Notes: generated from the letters alone by a model not told the origin. A stretch of 64,000 nucleotides of DNA from Streptomyces minutiscleroticus (GCF_014650875.1 NZ_BMVU01000006.1:1-64000), one strand, 5' to 3'; counted from the stretch's first letter, positions 25,683 through 33,576 are shown. Made by a program: numbers and translations.

Positions 25683-26129
25683 TCAGCGGCCGGGTGCGCG
25701 TTCGGTGATCTCCTGCAGGAACCACTCGTTGCCGTCGGGGTCGGCGAACGAGGCGAAGGTGCCGTAGCTGGGGCGGTTCGGGGCGATGCCGGGTATCCGC
25801 TGGGTGGCGCCGGCGTGGTGGAAGGCTCCGGTGGCGTCGTGGAACGGGCCGTCGACGTCGACGCCGCGGCCGGTCAGCTCCTCGACCGCCTGCTCGATGT
25901 CGGTGACTATCAGGTGCAGGCCCTGCGCCGATCCCACCGGTGCGGCGGTCAGGCCCTCGCCGAAGATGATCGAGCAGGCCGACCCGGGTGGTGTCACCTG
26001 GACGATCCGGTAGCCGTCGTGGATCGGGAAGTCCGCGTCGAGGCGGAAACCGAGCGTGTCGGCGTAGAAGTCCTTGGCCTTGTCGACGTCCGAGACGGGG
26101 AGGACGACGACTTCGAGCTTCAGGTCCAT
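25683..26129 (-). CDS. VOC-family (glyoxalase-like) protein
   Basis: A 148-aa vicinal-oxygen-chelate protein: two beta-alpha-beta-beta-beta modules, with VVVLPVSDVDKAKDFYADTL then GFRLDAD at the start and ASFADPDGNEWFLQEIT at the end, the last matching the usual C-terminal metal-ligand Glu strand. It follows the alpha/beta hydrolase 26171-27022 by 41 bases in the same direction, so the two are probably one operon. Function within the superfamily (dioxygenase, isomerase, resistance) is not determinable. Confidence 0.9.
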   Translation of the reverse strand: MDLKLEVVVLPVSDVDKAKDFYADTLGFRLDADFPIHDGYRIVQVTPPGSACSIIFGEGLTAAPVGSAQGLHLIVTDIEQAVEELTGRGVDVDGPFHDATGAFHHAGATQRIPGIAPNRPSYGTFASFADPDGNEWFLQEITERAPGR

Positions 26130-26170
26130 GGCAGTTGCTCTCGCCTTCGGGAAGTGGTGGTCGGGAGGGG

Positions 26171-27022
26171 TCAGCGGGTGGCGCGCGCCGCGTCCTCGAT
26201 GACGCGGGCGACGACGTCGGGGTGCGAGACGGCGACGGAGTGGGAGGCGGCGACCTCGGTCACGCGGGCACGGGCCCGCTCGGCCATGAAGCGCTGCACC
26301 GCGGCCGGGATGTTCAGGTCCTCGGTGGTCACGACGTCCCAGCTGGGGATGGTCTTCCAGGCGGCCACGGTGGCCTTCTCCTCCAGCGCCGCCTGGGCCA
26401 CGGGCCGCTGGCCGGCGGCGGCGAGGGCGGCCTGGTTGCGGGGGACGTCCCCGGCGAACTGGTGGTGGAACTTGTCCTGCCGGATGTAGAGGTCGGTGCT
26501 CCTGGTGCCGTCGCGGTGGGTGACGGTGACCGGTTCGAGGGCGCCGGCGAGCGTGGAGCCGGGGTACTTGCCGGTCAGCCCGAGCGCGCTCTCTCCGGGG
26601 GCGGGCAGGAACGCCGCCACGTAGACGAGGGCCTTGACCTGCGGGTCGTGCGCGGCGGCCTCGCTGATCACGAAACCGCCGTAGGAGTGGCCGACGAGGA
26701 TCTTCGGCCCCTCGACGTGGTCGAGGACGCTGCGCAGGGCCGTGGCGTCGTTGCGGATACCGCGCAGGGGGTTGGCCGCCGCGACGACGGGGTAGCCGTC
26801 GGCCCGCAGCCGTTCGATCACACCGTTCCAGCTGGAGGTCTCGGCGAACGCGCCGTGCTCCAGCACGACGGTCGGTTTGGTCCCGTGCCGGTCCGGCGAA
26901 GCGGTGGCATCGCCTCCGGCGCTGGCCACCGGGGTGGACGCGCCGAACGCCGCGCCGGCCGCGAGGACCATCGCCGCACCGGTCAGTACCCGCCGCTTGC
27001 CGGTGACCTTGTTGTTGAACAT
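26171..27022 (-). CDS. Exported alpha/beta hydrolase (esterase-like)
   Basis: A 283-aa protein with a signal peptide (VTGKRRVLTGAAMVLAAGAA, cleavage near ASA). The mature part has VVLEHGAFAETSSWNGVIER, nucleophile elbow VGHSYGGFV and a histidine near ASHSVAVSHPD, a Ser-type hydrolase of the same subfamily as the relic at 14898. ATG 27022 has GGAGAGGGA upstream. Its leader is about 300 nt, contains two kinds of tandem repeat and begins at a promoter carrying two 21-bp dyads. Confidence 0.88.
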   Translation of the reverse strand: MFNNKVTGKRRVLTGAAMVLAAGAAFGASTPVASAGGDATASPDRHGTKPTVVLEHGAFAETSSWNGVIERLRADGYPVVAAANPLRGIRNDATALRSVLDHVEGPKILVGHSYGGFVISEAAAHDPQVKALVYVAAFLPAPGESALGLTGKYPGSTLAGALEPVTVTHRDGTRSTDLYIRQDKFHHQFAGDVPRNQAALAAAGQRPVAQAALEEKATVAAWKTIPSWDVVTTEDLNIPAAVQRFMAERARARVTEVAASHSVAVSHPDVVARVIEDAARATR

Positions 27023-27046
27023 GTCATTCCCTCTCCGAAGTTCTCC

Positions 27047-27106
27047 GAAGTGCGTGCGAAAGCGCAGTGAAGTGCGTGCGAAAGCGCAGTGCGTGAGAAA
27101 GCGCAG
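27047..27106. repeat. 22-bp tandem repeat in the leader of 27022
   Basis: Two perfect 22-base units (27047-27068, 27069-27090) and a partial third (27091-27106). Unit GAAGTGCGTGCGAAAGCGCA plus GT. Confidence 0.9.
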
Positions 27107-27142
27107 GAGCGAAGTGCGCGTGAGGTGCGTGAGTGCCGTTCT

Positions 27143-27248
27143 GTGTCGTCGACGACCTCCTGTGCCGTCGGCAACGTCCTGTGCCGTCGACGACGCCCTG
27201 TGCCGTCGACGACGCCCTGTGCCGTCGACGACGCCCTGTGCCGTCACC
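27143..27248. repeat. 19-bp tandem repeat, 5.5 copies
   Basis: Units start at 27143, 27162, 27181, 27200 and 27219 with a partial at 27238. The last three full units are identical (GTGCCGTCGACGACGCCCT); each contains the palindrome CGTCGACG. It lies in the transcribed leader of the minus-strand hydrolase. Confidence 0.95.
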
Positions 27249-27303
27249 GTCGCCGAGGGCGCGCCGGTCCGCGCGAAGCGCCGGGCGGACCACCCTTCTT
27301 CGC

Positions 27304-27324
27304 GTCACCCCTTCAAGCGGTGAT
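27304..27324. promoter_or_regulatory. 21-bp dyad, site D
   Basis: GTCACC-N9-GGTGAT, spacer CCTTCAAGC. It starts exactly 40 bases from site C and lies just downstream of the -10 of the minus-strand promoter. Confidence 0.6.
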
Positions 27325-27343
27325 CAATCTGTCGGACCATCAT

Positions 27344-27364
27344 GTCACCTGTCAAGCCAGTGAC
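27344..27364. promoter_or_regulatory. 21-bp dyad, site C, with minus-strand promoter
   Basis: GTCACC-N9-AGTGAC, spacer TGTCAAGCC. On the minus strand the spacer gives TTGACA (27355-27350), and CAGATT (27331-27326) follows 18 bases later, a good promoter for the hydrolase at 27022. Confidence 0.65.
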
Positions 27365-27623
27365 GCTACACACATTGAAGCCACTCCCCTTACCGCCACC
27401 CGCGCCGCCCGCCGTCCATATCCACCCCTTGACGGACGGTCACGACGGCCTCCCGCCGCCCGGAACACGCACCTCGTCGAGGACCTTCACGGCCACCCGT
27501 CACCCGATGCGCGACCACCCCGCGACCGGTGCACCCCCAGGCCATTTCAAGAGCGGTGAGGGCCGGAGAGCGGACCCTGCCACCGGAAGCCCACCGGCCA
27601 CGGAGGAGCGCCCTGTTCGACTC

Positions 27624-27644
27624 GTAACCATCTTGACCGGTGAC
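27624..27644. promoter_or_regulatory. 21-bp dyad, site E, with plus-strand promoter
   Basis: GTAACC-N9-GGTGAC, spacer ATCTTGACC. TTGACC (27633-27638) and CAGAGT (27657-27662), 18 bases apart, point toward the hydrolase at 27761. Confidence 0.65.
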
Positions 27645-27760
27645 GCGCGAGTGTGCCAGAGTCCTCGCACGCCGCCTCCGCGGCGACACATACGTACGGG
27701 ACCTGCCCGCCTCTCCGCACCGCGCAGAGAGGCACCCGAGAACGCGACGGAGGGTTTCAC

Positions 27761-28825
27761 ATGATCAACAGGCGTACCTTCAACAAGGCGATGGGCCTGG
27801 GCACGGGAGCGGCCGCCGTCTCACTGACCGGCCTGCAGGGTGTGTCGAGCGCCTCCGCCGTTCCGTCGGGCCACGGCGGCGGCAGGGCTCCCGCCGTGCC
27901 CGCGACCACTCCGGGCACGCACACGTCCTTCCCCACGCTGAAACAGGTCAAGGCCGGTCTGCTGAACGTCGGCTACGCCGAACTGGGCCCCGCCCATGGG
28001 CCCGTGGTCATCTGTCTGCACGGCTGGCCCTACGACATCCACAGCTACGTCGACGTCGCTCCCCTGCTGGCGGACCAGGGCTACCGCGTGATCGTCCCGT
28101 ACCTCCGCGGCCACGGCACCACGCGCTTCCTGTCCTCCCGGACGTTCCGCAACGCCCAGCAGTCGGTGATCGCTCTGGACGTCATCGCGCTGATGGACGC
28201 TCTCAAGATCCAAAAGGCCGTGGTCGCCGGCTTCGACTGGGGCTCCCGCACGGGCGACATCCTCGCCGCCCTGTGGCCCGAGCGCGTCAAGGCCCTGGTG
28301 TCGGTGAGCGGCTACCTCATCACCGACCGCAGGGCCCAGGCGGAGCCGATCGCGCCGGCCGCCGAGCACACCTGGTGGTACCAGTACTACTTCGCCACCG
28401 AGCGCGGCAGGAAGGCCATGGAGGACAAGACGCTCCGCCACGATCTGACCCGGCTCGTCTGGGACCTCGTCTCCCCGGGCTGGAACGTCGACGACGCCAC
28501 CTTCGAGCGCACCGCGGCGGCCTTCGAGAACCCCGACTACGCCGCGATCGTCATCCACAACTACCGCTGGCGGCTGGGCCTGGCCGAGGGCGAGCGCCGC
28601 TACGACCGCTACGAGAACGAGCTCGCCACGGGCCCGGTCGTCACGGTGCCCACCATCACCGTCGATCCCGAGCTGGACCCGTTCACGGCACCCGGAGACG
28701 GATCGTCCTACCGCGACAAGTTCACCGGGAAGTACGAGCACCGCACGGTGCGCGTCGGGCACAACCTGCCCCAGGAGGCGCCGACGGAGTTCGCCCAGGC
28801 GGTCGTCGACGTGGACCACTTCTGA
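27761..28825 (+). CDS. Tat-exported epoxide hydrolase-like alpha/beta hydrolase (paralogue)
   Basis: A 354-aa hydrolase with a twin-arginine signal (NRRTFNKAMGLGTGAAAVSL) and a mature enzyme showing HGWPYD, RGHGTTRFLSSRTFR, GFDWGSR (Asp nucleophile) and a C-terminal RVGHNLPQEAP with the catalytic His. Order, length and motifs parallel the 23375 protein, including a long WWYQYYFATERGR lid segment. ATG 27761 has CGGAGGG upstream. The promoter overlaps dyad site E. Confidence 0.9.
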   Translation: MINRRTFNKAMGLGTGAAAVSLTGLQGVSSASAVPSGHGGGRAPAVPATTPGTHTSFPTLKQVKAGLLNVGYAELGPAHGPVVICLHGWPYDIHSYVDVAPLLADQGYRVIVPYLRGHGTTRFLSSRTFRNAQQSVIALDVIALMDALKIQKAVVAGFDWGSRTGDILAALWPERVKALVSVSGYLITDRRAQAEPIAPAAEHTWWYQYYFATERGRKAMEDKTLRHDLTRLVWDLVSPGWNVDDATFERTAAAFENPDYAAIVIHNYRWRLGLAEGERRYDRYENELATGPVVTVPTITVDPELDPFTAPGDGSSYRDKFTGKYEHRTVRVGHNLPQEAPTEFAQAVVDVDHF

Positions 28826-28946
28826 CGGAGCCGTCGGCCCCCGCTCCCCCACGGGACGACGTACCAGGACCCGCGGGACGGCCGTTCGTCCTCCGGCGGC
28901 GCCGCGGAAGCGACCGCTCCCCGTCGCACCCGCGCCGTCGGCGGCC

Positions 28947-29003
28947 ACACGGTGGCACGGCCGACCACACGATGGCGCGGCCGACCACACGGTGGCACTG
29001 CGT
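28947..29003. repeat. 20-bp imperfect tandem repeat
   Basis: Nearly three copies of a unit like CGGCCGACCACACGGTGGCA occur between hydrolase 27761 and the ABC-F leader, in otherwise noncoding sequence. Confidence 0.8.
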
Positions 29004-29020
29004 CGGCGTACCGCCTGCTG

Positions 29021-29224
29021 CTATGGTGGGACGGACGTAGTTCTCGGACCAGGGAGTAGCGGCAGACGTGGTGGGTGACGACGACATCTCCGGGTGAGAT
29101 GCGGGTCCGGAGGCCACCGGCCGGTGCGCGGAGCACCGCCGAGGTGGCCGGCCGGGCGTACCCACGTTCCGTCCGTCTCCCGGGGTAGAGGTGTCTCCTC
29201 CCCCGTGATCCTTGGGGTACTTCC
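29021..29224 (+). promoter_or_regulatory. Structured leader of the ABC-F gene with possible uORF
   Basis: A -10-like TATGGT (29021-29026) is followed by about 190 nt before the ABC-F start. The leader holds a 10-codon frame (GTG 29068 to TGA 29097, MVGDDDISG-like) and a large hairpin (GGCCACC 29112-29118 with GGTGGCC 29143-29149, inner GGTGC/GCACC). Long leaders with small ORFs and hairpins are known attenuators of antibiotic-resistance ABC-F genes; that role here is inference. Confidence 0.5.
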
Positions 29225-30859
29225 ATGTCCGACGCGTCCATCGTCTGCTCGAACCTGTCCTTCGGCTGGCCCGACGACACCGCGGTCTTCCACGACCTGT
29301 CCTTCACCGTCCATCCCGGCCGTACCGGCCTCGTGGCTCCGAACGGCTCCGGCAAGAGCACCCTGCTCAAGCTGATCGCCGGTGAGCTGGAGCCCGGCGG
29401 GGGGTCCGTCTCCGTCGGCGGCACACTCGGCTACCTCCCCCAGTCCCTCCCCCTGGTCTCACACCTCACGGTCGCCGAGGTCCTCGGTGTCGCCGAGGTG
29501 ATCCGCGCCCTGGACGCCGTCGAGTCCGGTGACGTGAGCGAGGAGCACTTCACGACCATCGGCGACGACTGGGACGTCGAGGAACGCACCCGCGCCCAGC
29601 TCGACCGCCTCGGCCTGGCGGACCTCGCCCTCGACCGGAGTCTGCGTACGCTCAGCGGCGGTCAGATCGTCTCCCTCGGACTGGCGGCCCAGTTGCTGAA
29701 GCGGCCGGACGTGCTGCTGCTCGACGAGCCCACCAACAACCTCGACCGGGAGGCCCGCCACCGGCTGTACGACGTGCTGGACGGCTTCACCGGCTGCCTG
29801 CTGCTGGTCAGCCACGACCGCCTCCTGCTCGACCGCATGGACCGCATCGCCGAGCTGGGCGACGACGAACTGCGCCTGTACGGCGGCAACTTCACCGAGT
29901 ACGAGGAGGCCGTGCGCGCCGAGCAGGAGATCGCGGAGAAGAACGTCCGCAACGCCGAGCAGGAGCTGAAGCGGGAGAAGCGCGAGCTGCAGCAGGCCCG
30001 CGAGCGCGCCGAGCGCCGCGCGAGCAACGCCGCCCGCAACCTCAAGAACGCCGGTCTGCCCCGCATCTTCGCCGGCAACATGAAGCGCGGCGCCCAGGAA
30101 TCCGCAGGCCGGGCGGGTCAGATGCACACGTCCAGGGTCAGCGAGGCGAAGGCCCGGCTCGACGAGGCGGGGCGTGCGCTGCGCGACGAGCAGCGCCTCG
30201 TCCTGGACCTGCCCGACACCCGGGTGCCCGCCGGGCGCAACCTCTTCATCGGCGACGGCATGCAGGTCCGGCACGAGGGCAGGGCGGTCTTCGCCGGGCA
30301 GGGCGTCGACCTGACCGTCCGCGGGCCCGAGCGCATCGCGCTCACCGGTCCCAACGGTGCGGGCAAGACCACACTGCTGCGTCTGATCACGGGCGACCTC
30401 CTCCCGGAGGAGGGGGAGGTCAAGCGGGCCGACGGGCGCATCGCCCACCTGTCCCAGCGACTGGACCTGCTGGACGTGGACCGCACCGTGGCCGAGAACT
30501 TCGCAGCGTTCGCCCCGGAGCGGCCCGAGGCCGAGCGGATGAACCTGCTCGCCCGCTTCCTCTTCCGCGGCGCCCGGGCACACCTCCCCGTCGGTGTGCT
30601 CTCCGGCGGCGAACGGCTGCGCGCCACCCTGGCCTGCGTCCTGTGCGCGGAGCCGGCTCCCCAGCTGCTGCTCCTGGACGAGCCGACGAACAACCTCGAC
30701 CTGGTCAGCGTCGGCCAGCTGGAGAGCGCGCTCAACTCCTACCAGGGCGCCTTCGTCGTCGTCAGCCACGACGAACGGTTCCTCGCCGAGGTCGGGGTGG
30801 ACCGGTGGCTGCGCCTGGCCGACGGCACGCTGGAGGAGACGGGGGCCCCCGCGCTGTAG
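29225..30859 (+). CDS. ABC-F family ribosome-associated ATPase
   Basis: A 544-aa ABC-F protein with two ATPase domains and no membrane segments. Domain 1 has Walker [10 protein letters not shown] (about 38-46), LSGGQ and [10 protein letters not shown] charged coiled linker follows (about 235-310, [20 protein letters not shown]). Domain 2 has [17 protein letters not shown] and [13 protein letters not shown] proteins bind the ribosomal E site and either rescue translation or protect against antibiotics. Its structured leader favours antibiotic-responsive control. Confidence 0.93.
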   Translation: MSDASIVCSNLSFGWPDDTAVFHDLSFTVHPGRTGLVAPNGSGKSTLLKLIAGELEPGGGSVSVGGTLGYLPQSLPLVSHLTVAEVLGVAEVIRALDAVESGDVSEEHFTTIGDDWDVEERTRAQLDRLGLADLALDRSLRTLSGGQIVSLGLAAQLLKRPDVLLLDEPTNNLDREARHRLYDVLDGFTGCLLLVSHDRLLLDRMDRIAELGDDELRLYGGNFTEYEEAVRAEQEIAEKNVRNAEQELKREKRELQQARERAERRASNAARNLKNAGLPRIFAGNMKRGAQESAGRAGQMHTSRVSEAKARLDEAGRALRDEQRLVLDLPDTRVPAGRNLFIGDGMQVRHEGRAVFAGQGVDLTVRGPERIALTGPNGAGKTTLLRLITGDLLPEEGEVKRADGRIAHLSQRLDLLDVDRTVAENFAAFAPERPEAERMNLLARFLFRGARAHLPVGVLSGGERLRATLACVLCAEPAPQLLLLDEPTNNLDLVSVGQLESALNSYQGAFVVVSHDERFLAEVGVDRWLRLADGTLEETGAPAL

Positions 30860-30873
30860 GGCACTGACCCGTC

Positions 30874-30908
30874 AGGGGGCGTCCCACGCCTGCCGTGCGG
30901 CGCCCCCT
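30874..30908 (+). terminator. Terminator after ABC-F
   Basis: AGGGGGCG (30874-30881) pairs with CGCCCCCT (30901-30908) around a partly paired 19-base interior, 14 bases after the stop. Confidence 0.65.
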
Positions 30909-31179
30909 CGGTCCTCGGCACGGCGCGCAGCTTGCGCAGCACGTCGCTCGCGCAGCACGTCGTGCCGACGGCCGGGCCGGTGCCGACCATGAGCGAGCGT
31001 GGTGCACATGGCACAGGTGTGTCACTCGGTCCGCTGTCGACGGCACGGACGCGTACGGTGTGGAGGGCGTGTTCCCGTCGGAGACGGTCGTACGTGCGGT
31101 CACGTGTTCTCCGCGCGGCATCTGCGACCGCTGCCGCTGCCCGGGCACGACCAGCCGAAGCGGGACGTCGCGATCCGGC

Positions 31180-31251
31180 AGGGGCGACACTTGTCCGCCT
31201 GGCAGGCGCAACACTTGTCCGTCCGAGAGGCGCACCACCCGTCCGCACGGT
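31180..31251. repeat. Three 24-bp direct repeats upstream of 31307
   Basis: Imperfect units with core AGGNGCRACACTTGTCCG start at 31180, 31204 and 31228. They lie 56-127 bases before the gene, upstream of a -10-like TAGCAT (31266-31271). They could be stacked regulator-binding sites. Confidence 0.7.
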
Positions 31252-31306
31252 CGTTTCGACATGGGTAGCATGCGCAGCGTCATCCATTACTAAGGAGTGA
31301 GCGGTT

Positions 31307-31888
31307 GTGACCAGCCGATCAGCCGACACGCTCCGGTCGCGGTACGTCGCACAAGCCGCGTCGGATCTGGAGGACAACCGTCGCCGCCAGCGGGAACTGG
31401 CCGAGAAGATGAAGATGTTGGAGCAGGAAGAGGCGCTCCTGGTCGACATCCTGAACCTGGCCGAGCGGTACGAGGGCTCGTCGGCCCCGCCCGAGCAGGC
31501 CCGGGAGGAGCCCGCGGCCGCACGGGCCGAGGAGCGGTCGCGCCCCGCCTCCGGCCGCACACCGGCGCGGGGCGAGACACGGACCGGTACGCCGGCCGGG
31601 AAGTCCGCCGCGAAGGGGAAGTCGCGGCAGCCCCTGCTCGGAGACCTCCTGCTGCGGCTGCTCGGCGGCCACTCCGAGCCGCGGTCCGCCAAGGAACTGC
31701 GGGACGAGCTGCTGAAGAAGCACCCGGACCGCAGCCCCACCCCGCAGGTCGTGCGGAACACCCTGGAGTCGCTCGTGGCCAAGGGGCGCATCCGGCGTCA
31801 CAAGCGGGAGCGGTCCGTGATGTACACCCTGGCCGAGTCCGGCGGGCCTACGGCCGCGGAGTCCGGCTCACCGGCCGACGCGGGCTGA
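31307..31888 (+). CDS. Coiled-coil and winged-helix DNA-binding-like protein
   Basis: A 193-aa protein beginning at GTG 31307 with AAGGAGTGAG upstream. Residues about 10-50 form a heptad-rich coiled coil (LEDNRRRQRELAEKMKMLEQ), then a disordered Ala/Arg/Gly linker. Residues about 110-175 form a winged helix (SAKELRDELLKKHPDRSPTP, then VVRNTLESLVAKGRIRRHKR). It looks like a dimerising transcription regulator; target and family name are unknown. The repeats upstream suggest it may regulate itself. Confidence 0.7.
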   Translation: MTSRSADTLRSRYVAQAASDLEDNRRRQRELAEKMKMLEQEEALLVDILNLAERYEGSSAPPEQAREEPAAARAEERSRPASGRTPARGETRTGTPAGKSAAKGKSRQPLLGDLLLRLLGGHSEPRSAKELRDELLKKHPDRSPTPQVVRNTLESLVAKGRIRRHKRERSVMYTLAESGGPTAAESGSPADAG

Positions 31889-32079
31889 CGCCCCGCCACC
31901 GGGGCGGCCCGGCCGACACGTACGGCGCGCATGACACGCCCTGCCGTTAGGCGGGAAGGCGTGGAAGCCGCATGGCGGGGCGAACAGCGACCTTGCGTGA
32001 TGACGACGCCCGGGCCGATCCGTGACCGGTCAGGACGGTGGCATGCGACTCGGGCGACGAAGTGGTTGCATTCCCCCGA

Positions 32080-32100
32080 GTCACTGGTCAGTATGGTTAC
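32080..32100. promoter_or_regulatory. 21-bp dyad, site F (CGNR regulator promoter)
   Basis: GTCACT-N9-GGTTAC, spacer GGTCAGTAT. It covers the -10-like TATGGT (32092-32097) and ends one base before the GTG start, so the regulator gene is very likely leaderless and subject to the dyad-binding factor. Confidence 0.7.
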
Positions 32101-32649
32101 GTGAATCATGCATTTCCCTGTGGGACGCTCCCTCTCGACTTCGTCGGCACACTGCGTGCGCGACGCAACGCGGAGCCGATGGAGAAGCTCGCCACCCCCG
32201 AACTGCTCGACGACTGGTTCGTGGAGTCCGGGATGCTCGACCTGGCGCCGGGCGCCGACGAGGCCGACCTCGCCATCGCCGTGGAACTGCGTGAGGCGGT
32301 CTACTCACTGGTCGCGGCCCGCATCGACGGCCGGCCGCTGCCCTCGGACGCGGTCACCGAGGTGAACCTGCACGCGTCGGGTCTGCCCGTGACGCTGAGA
32401 CTCGGCCCCGACGGCACGACCCGTACGGGCTCCGTCACCCAGGGCCTCGCGGCGCTCGCCCGCGAGACGGTCGAGATCCTCGGCGGCCCCGAGGGCGCGC
32501 TGTTGCGCGAGTGCGCACGCCCCGAGTGCACGCAGGTCTACCTCGACCGCTCACGTGGCCACCGTCGGGAGTGGTGCGCCATGCGGACCTGCGGCAACCG
32601 GGTCAAGGCCGCCGCCTACCGGGCGCGCCAGAGCAGCGCCAGGAGTTGA
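32101..32649 (+). CDS. ABATE/CGNR zinc-finger transcription regulator
   Basis: A 182-aa regulator. The N-terminal ABATE domain starts NHAFPCGTLPLDFVGTLRAR and includes LRLGPDG. The C-terminal CGNR zinc finger has CARPEC, then DRSRGHRREWC and RTCGNRVKAAAYR, i.e. four cysteines and the Cys-Gly-Asn-Arg signature. The start GTG 32101 matches the conserved family N-terminus and directly abuts dyad site F. Such proteins are annotated as putative stress-induced regulators with little experimental work. It is the best candidate to bind the 21-bp dyads. Confidence 0.9.
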   Translation: MNHAFPCGTLPLDFVGTLRARRNAEPMEKLATPELLDDWFVESGMLDLAPGADEADLAIAVELREAVYSLVAARIDGRPLPSDAVTEVNLHASGLPVTLRLGPDGTTRTGSVTQGLAALARETVEILGGPEGALLRECARPECTQVYLDRSRGHRREWCAMRTCGNRVKAAAYRARQSSARS

Positions 32650-32721
32650 CCGCGCACAAGCCTCACGACGGGCGAACAGCCGACTGCCGGCTGCCCGTCC
32701 ACCGGCTGCCGGCCGGTGCGA

Positions 32722-32747
32722 GGGGCAGCGGGCTGCGCCGCTGCCCC
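32722..32747. terminator. Terminator between convergent genes
   Basis: GGGGCAGCGG (32722-32731) and CCGCTGCCCC (32738-32747), 6-base loop, between the CGNR gene and the 64-aa gene. Confidence 0.75.
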
Positions 32748-32752
32748 CGGCG

Positions 32753-32947
32753 TCAGAGCCCCAGGTCGAGGGCGAGGCAGGAGAAGTACTTCCAGGAGCC
32801 CTCGGGGTGATAGGGGTCGGCGGTCCCGCCCTTCGGCGCGACCTCCCTCTCCTCCACCATGTCCTCGTAGCGGATGCGCTCGGGCAGCTTGCCGAAGCGT
32901 GCGTGGCGAGCGGTGGCAGCGTCGTCCACCACGTGTCCGGTGTCCAT
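32753..32947 (-). CDS. Small hypothetical protein, 64 aa
   Basis: A 64-aa hydrophilic, acidic protein (GHVVDDAATARHARFGKLPE, RIRYEDMVEEREVAPKG, YHPEGSWKYFSCLALDLGL). ATG 32947 has GGAGG 7 bases upstream. There is no signal peptide or known domain; a single Cys lies near the C-terminus. Its promoter carries the best-matching 21-bp dyad, so it should belong to the same regulon as the hydrolases, MsrA and the CGNR regulator. Confidence 0.7.
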   Translation of the reverse strand: MDTGHVVDDAATARHARFGKLPERIRYEDMVEEREVAPKGGTADPYHPEGSWKYFSCLALDLGL

Positions 32948-33018
32948 GACCGACCTCCGATCCGGCGACGGCGAAGTGTGCCGTGCCGCTTGACACCCTC
33001 CAGCATGCATCCATGAAA

Positions 33019-33039
33019 GTAACCAGTCAAGGTGGTTAC
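33019..33039. promoter_or_regulatory. 21-bp dyad, site G (64-aa gene)
   Basis: GTAACC-N9-GGTTAC, a perfect dyad with spacer AGTCAAGGT (arms GTAACCA/TGGTTAC). On the minus strand the spacer gives TTGACT and CATGCT follows 17 bases later (33007-33002), about 55 bases before the start. Confidence 0.7.
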
Positions 33040-33183
33040 GCGCAGGGCGAGTTCGCCTGTCGGCGCCCGGAGCCGGTGCGGGCGGCTCGGCGCGCACGTC
33101 GGTCAAGACGCACACGATCCGGCGCCGGACCCGGCGAGACACTCTTCCCGGCTTCCCGACAGCGCGTACCAGCGGACGACCGC

Positions 33184-33576
33184 CTACCGCGGCTTGGTCG
33201 CGATCTGGATCAGGTTGCCGCAGGTGTCGTCGAAGACCGCGGTGGTGACGGGGCCCGTCTCCAGGGGTTCCTGAGTGAAGCGGACACCCAGACCGTGCAG
33301 GCGCCGGTACTCCGCCCGCACGTCGTCGACGGCGAACTGGGCGAGCGGGATGCCGTCCTCGACGAGCGTGTCGCGGTAGGTCCTGGCGGCCGGGTGGCCG
33401 ACGGGTTCGAGGAGGAGTTCGGTGCCGTCGGGCTCGTCGGGCGAGACGACGGTCAGCCACCGGTCCTTCTCCCCCACCGGGACGTCGTGCTTCTTCACGA
33501 AACCGAGGACCTCCGTGTAGAAGTGCTCGGCCTTGGCCTGGTCGTCGACGAAGATGCTGGTCAGATGGATCTTCAC
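33184..33576 (-). CDS. VOC-family (glyoxalase-like) protein
   Basis: A 130-aa VOC protein starting at GTG 33576: KIHLTSIFVDDQAKAEHFYT, ELLLEPVGHPAARTYRD and VFDDTCGNLIQIATKP. It resembles the PhnB/YdcN-like single-substrate group often paired with ArsR regulators. The ArsR stop overlaps its start by four bases, so the pair is translationally coupled and controlled from the ArsR operator. Substrate unknown. Confidence 0.9.
   Translation of the reverse strand: MKIHLTSIFVDDQAKAEHFYTEVLGFVKKHDVPVGEKDRWLTVVSPDEPDGTELLLEPVGHPAARTYRDTLVEDGIPLAQFAVDDVRAEYRRLHGLGVRFTQEPLETGPVTTAVFDDTCGNLIQIATKPR

Noticed and set aside
25313..25725. Overlapping 89-135 codon frames on both strands
   Set aside because: Arg/Pro/Gly-rich, no ribosome binding site or domain; treated as GC-driven open frames.
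27143..27248. 19-bp repeats considered as CRISPR or iterons of an origin
   Set aside because: The copies are directly abutting with no spacers, and no replication gene is nearby; they are a simple tandem repeat.
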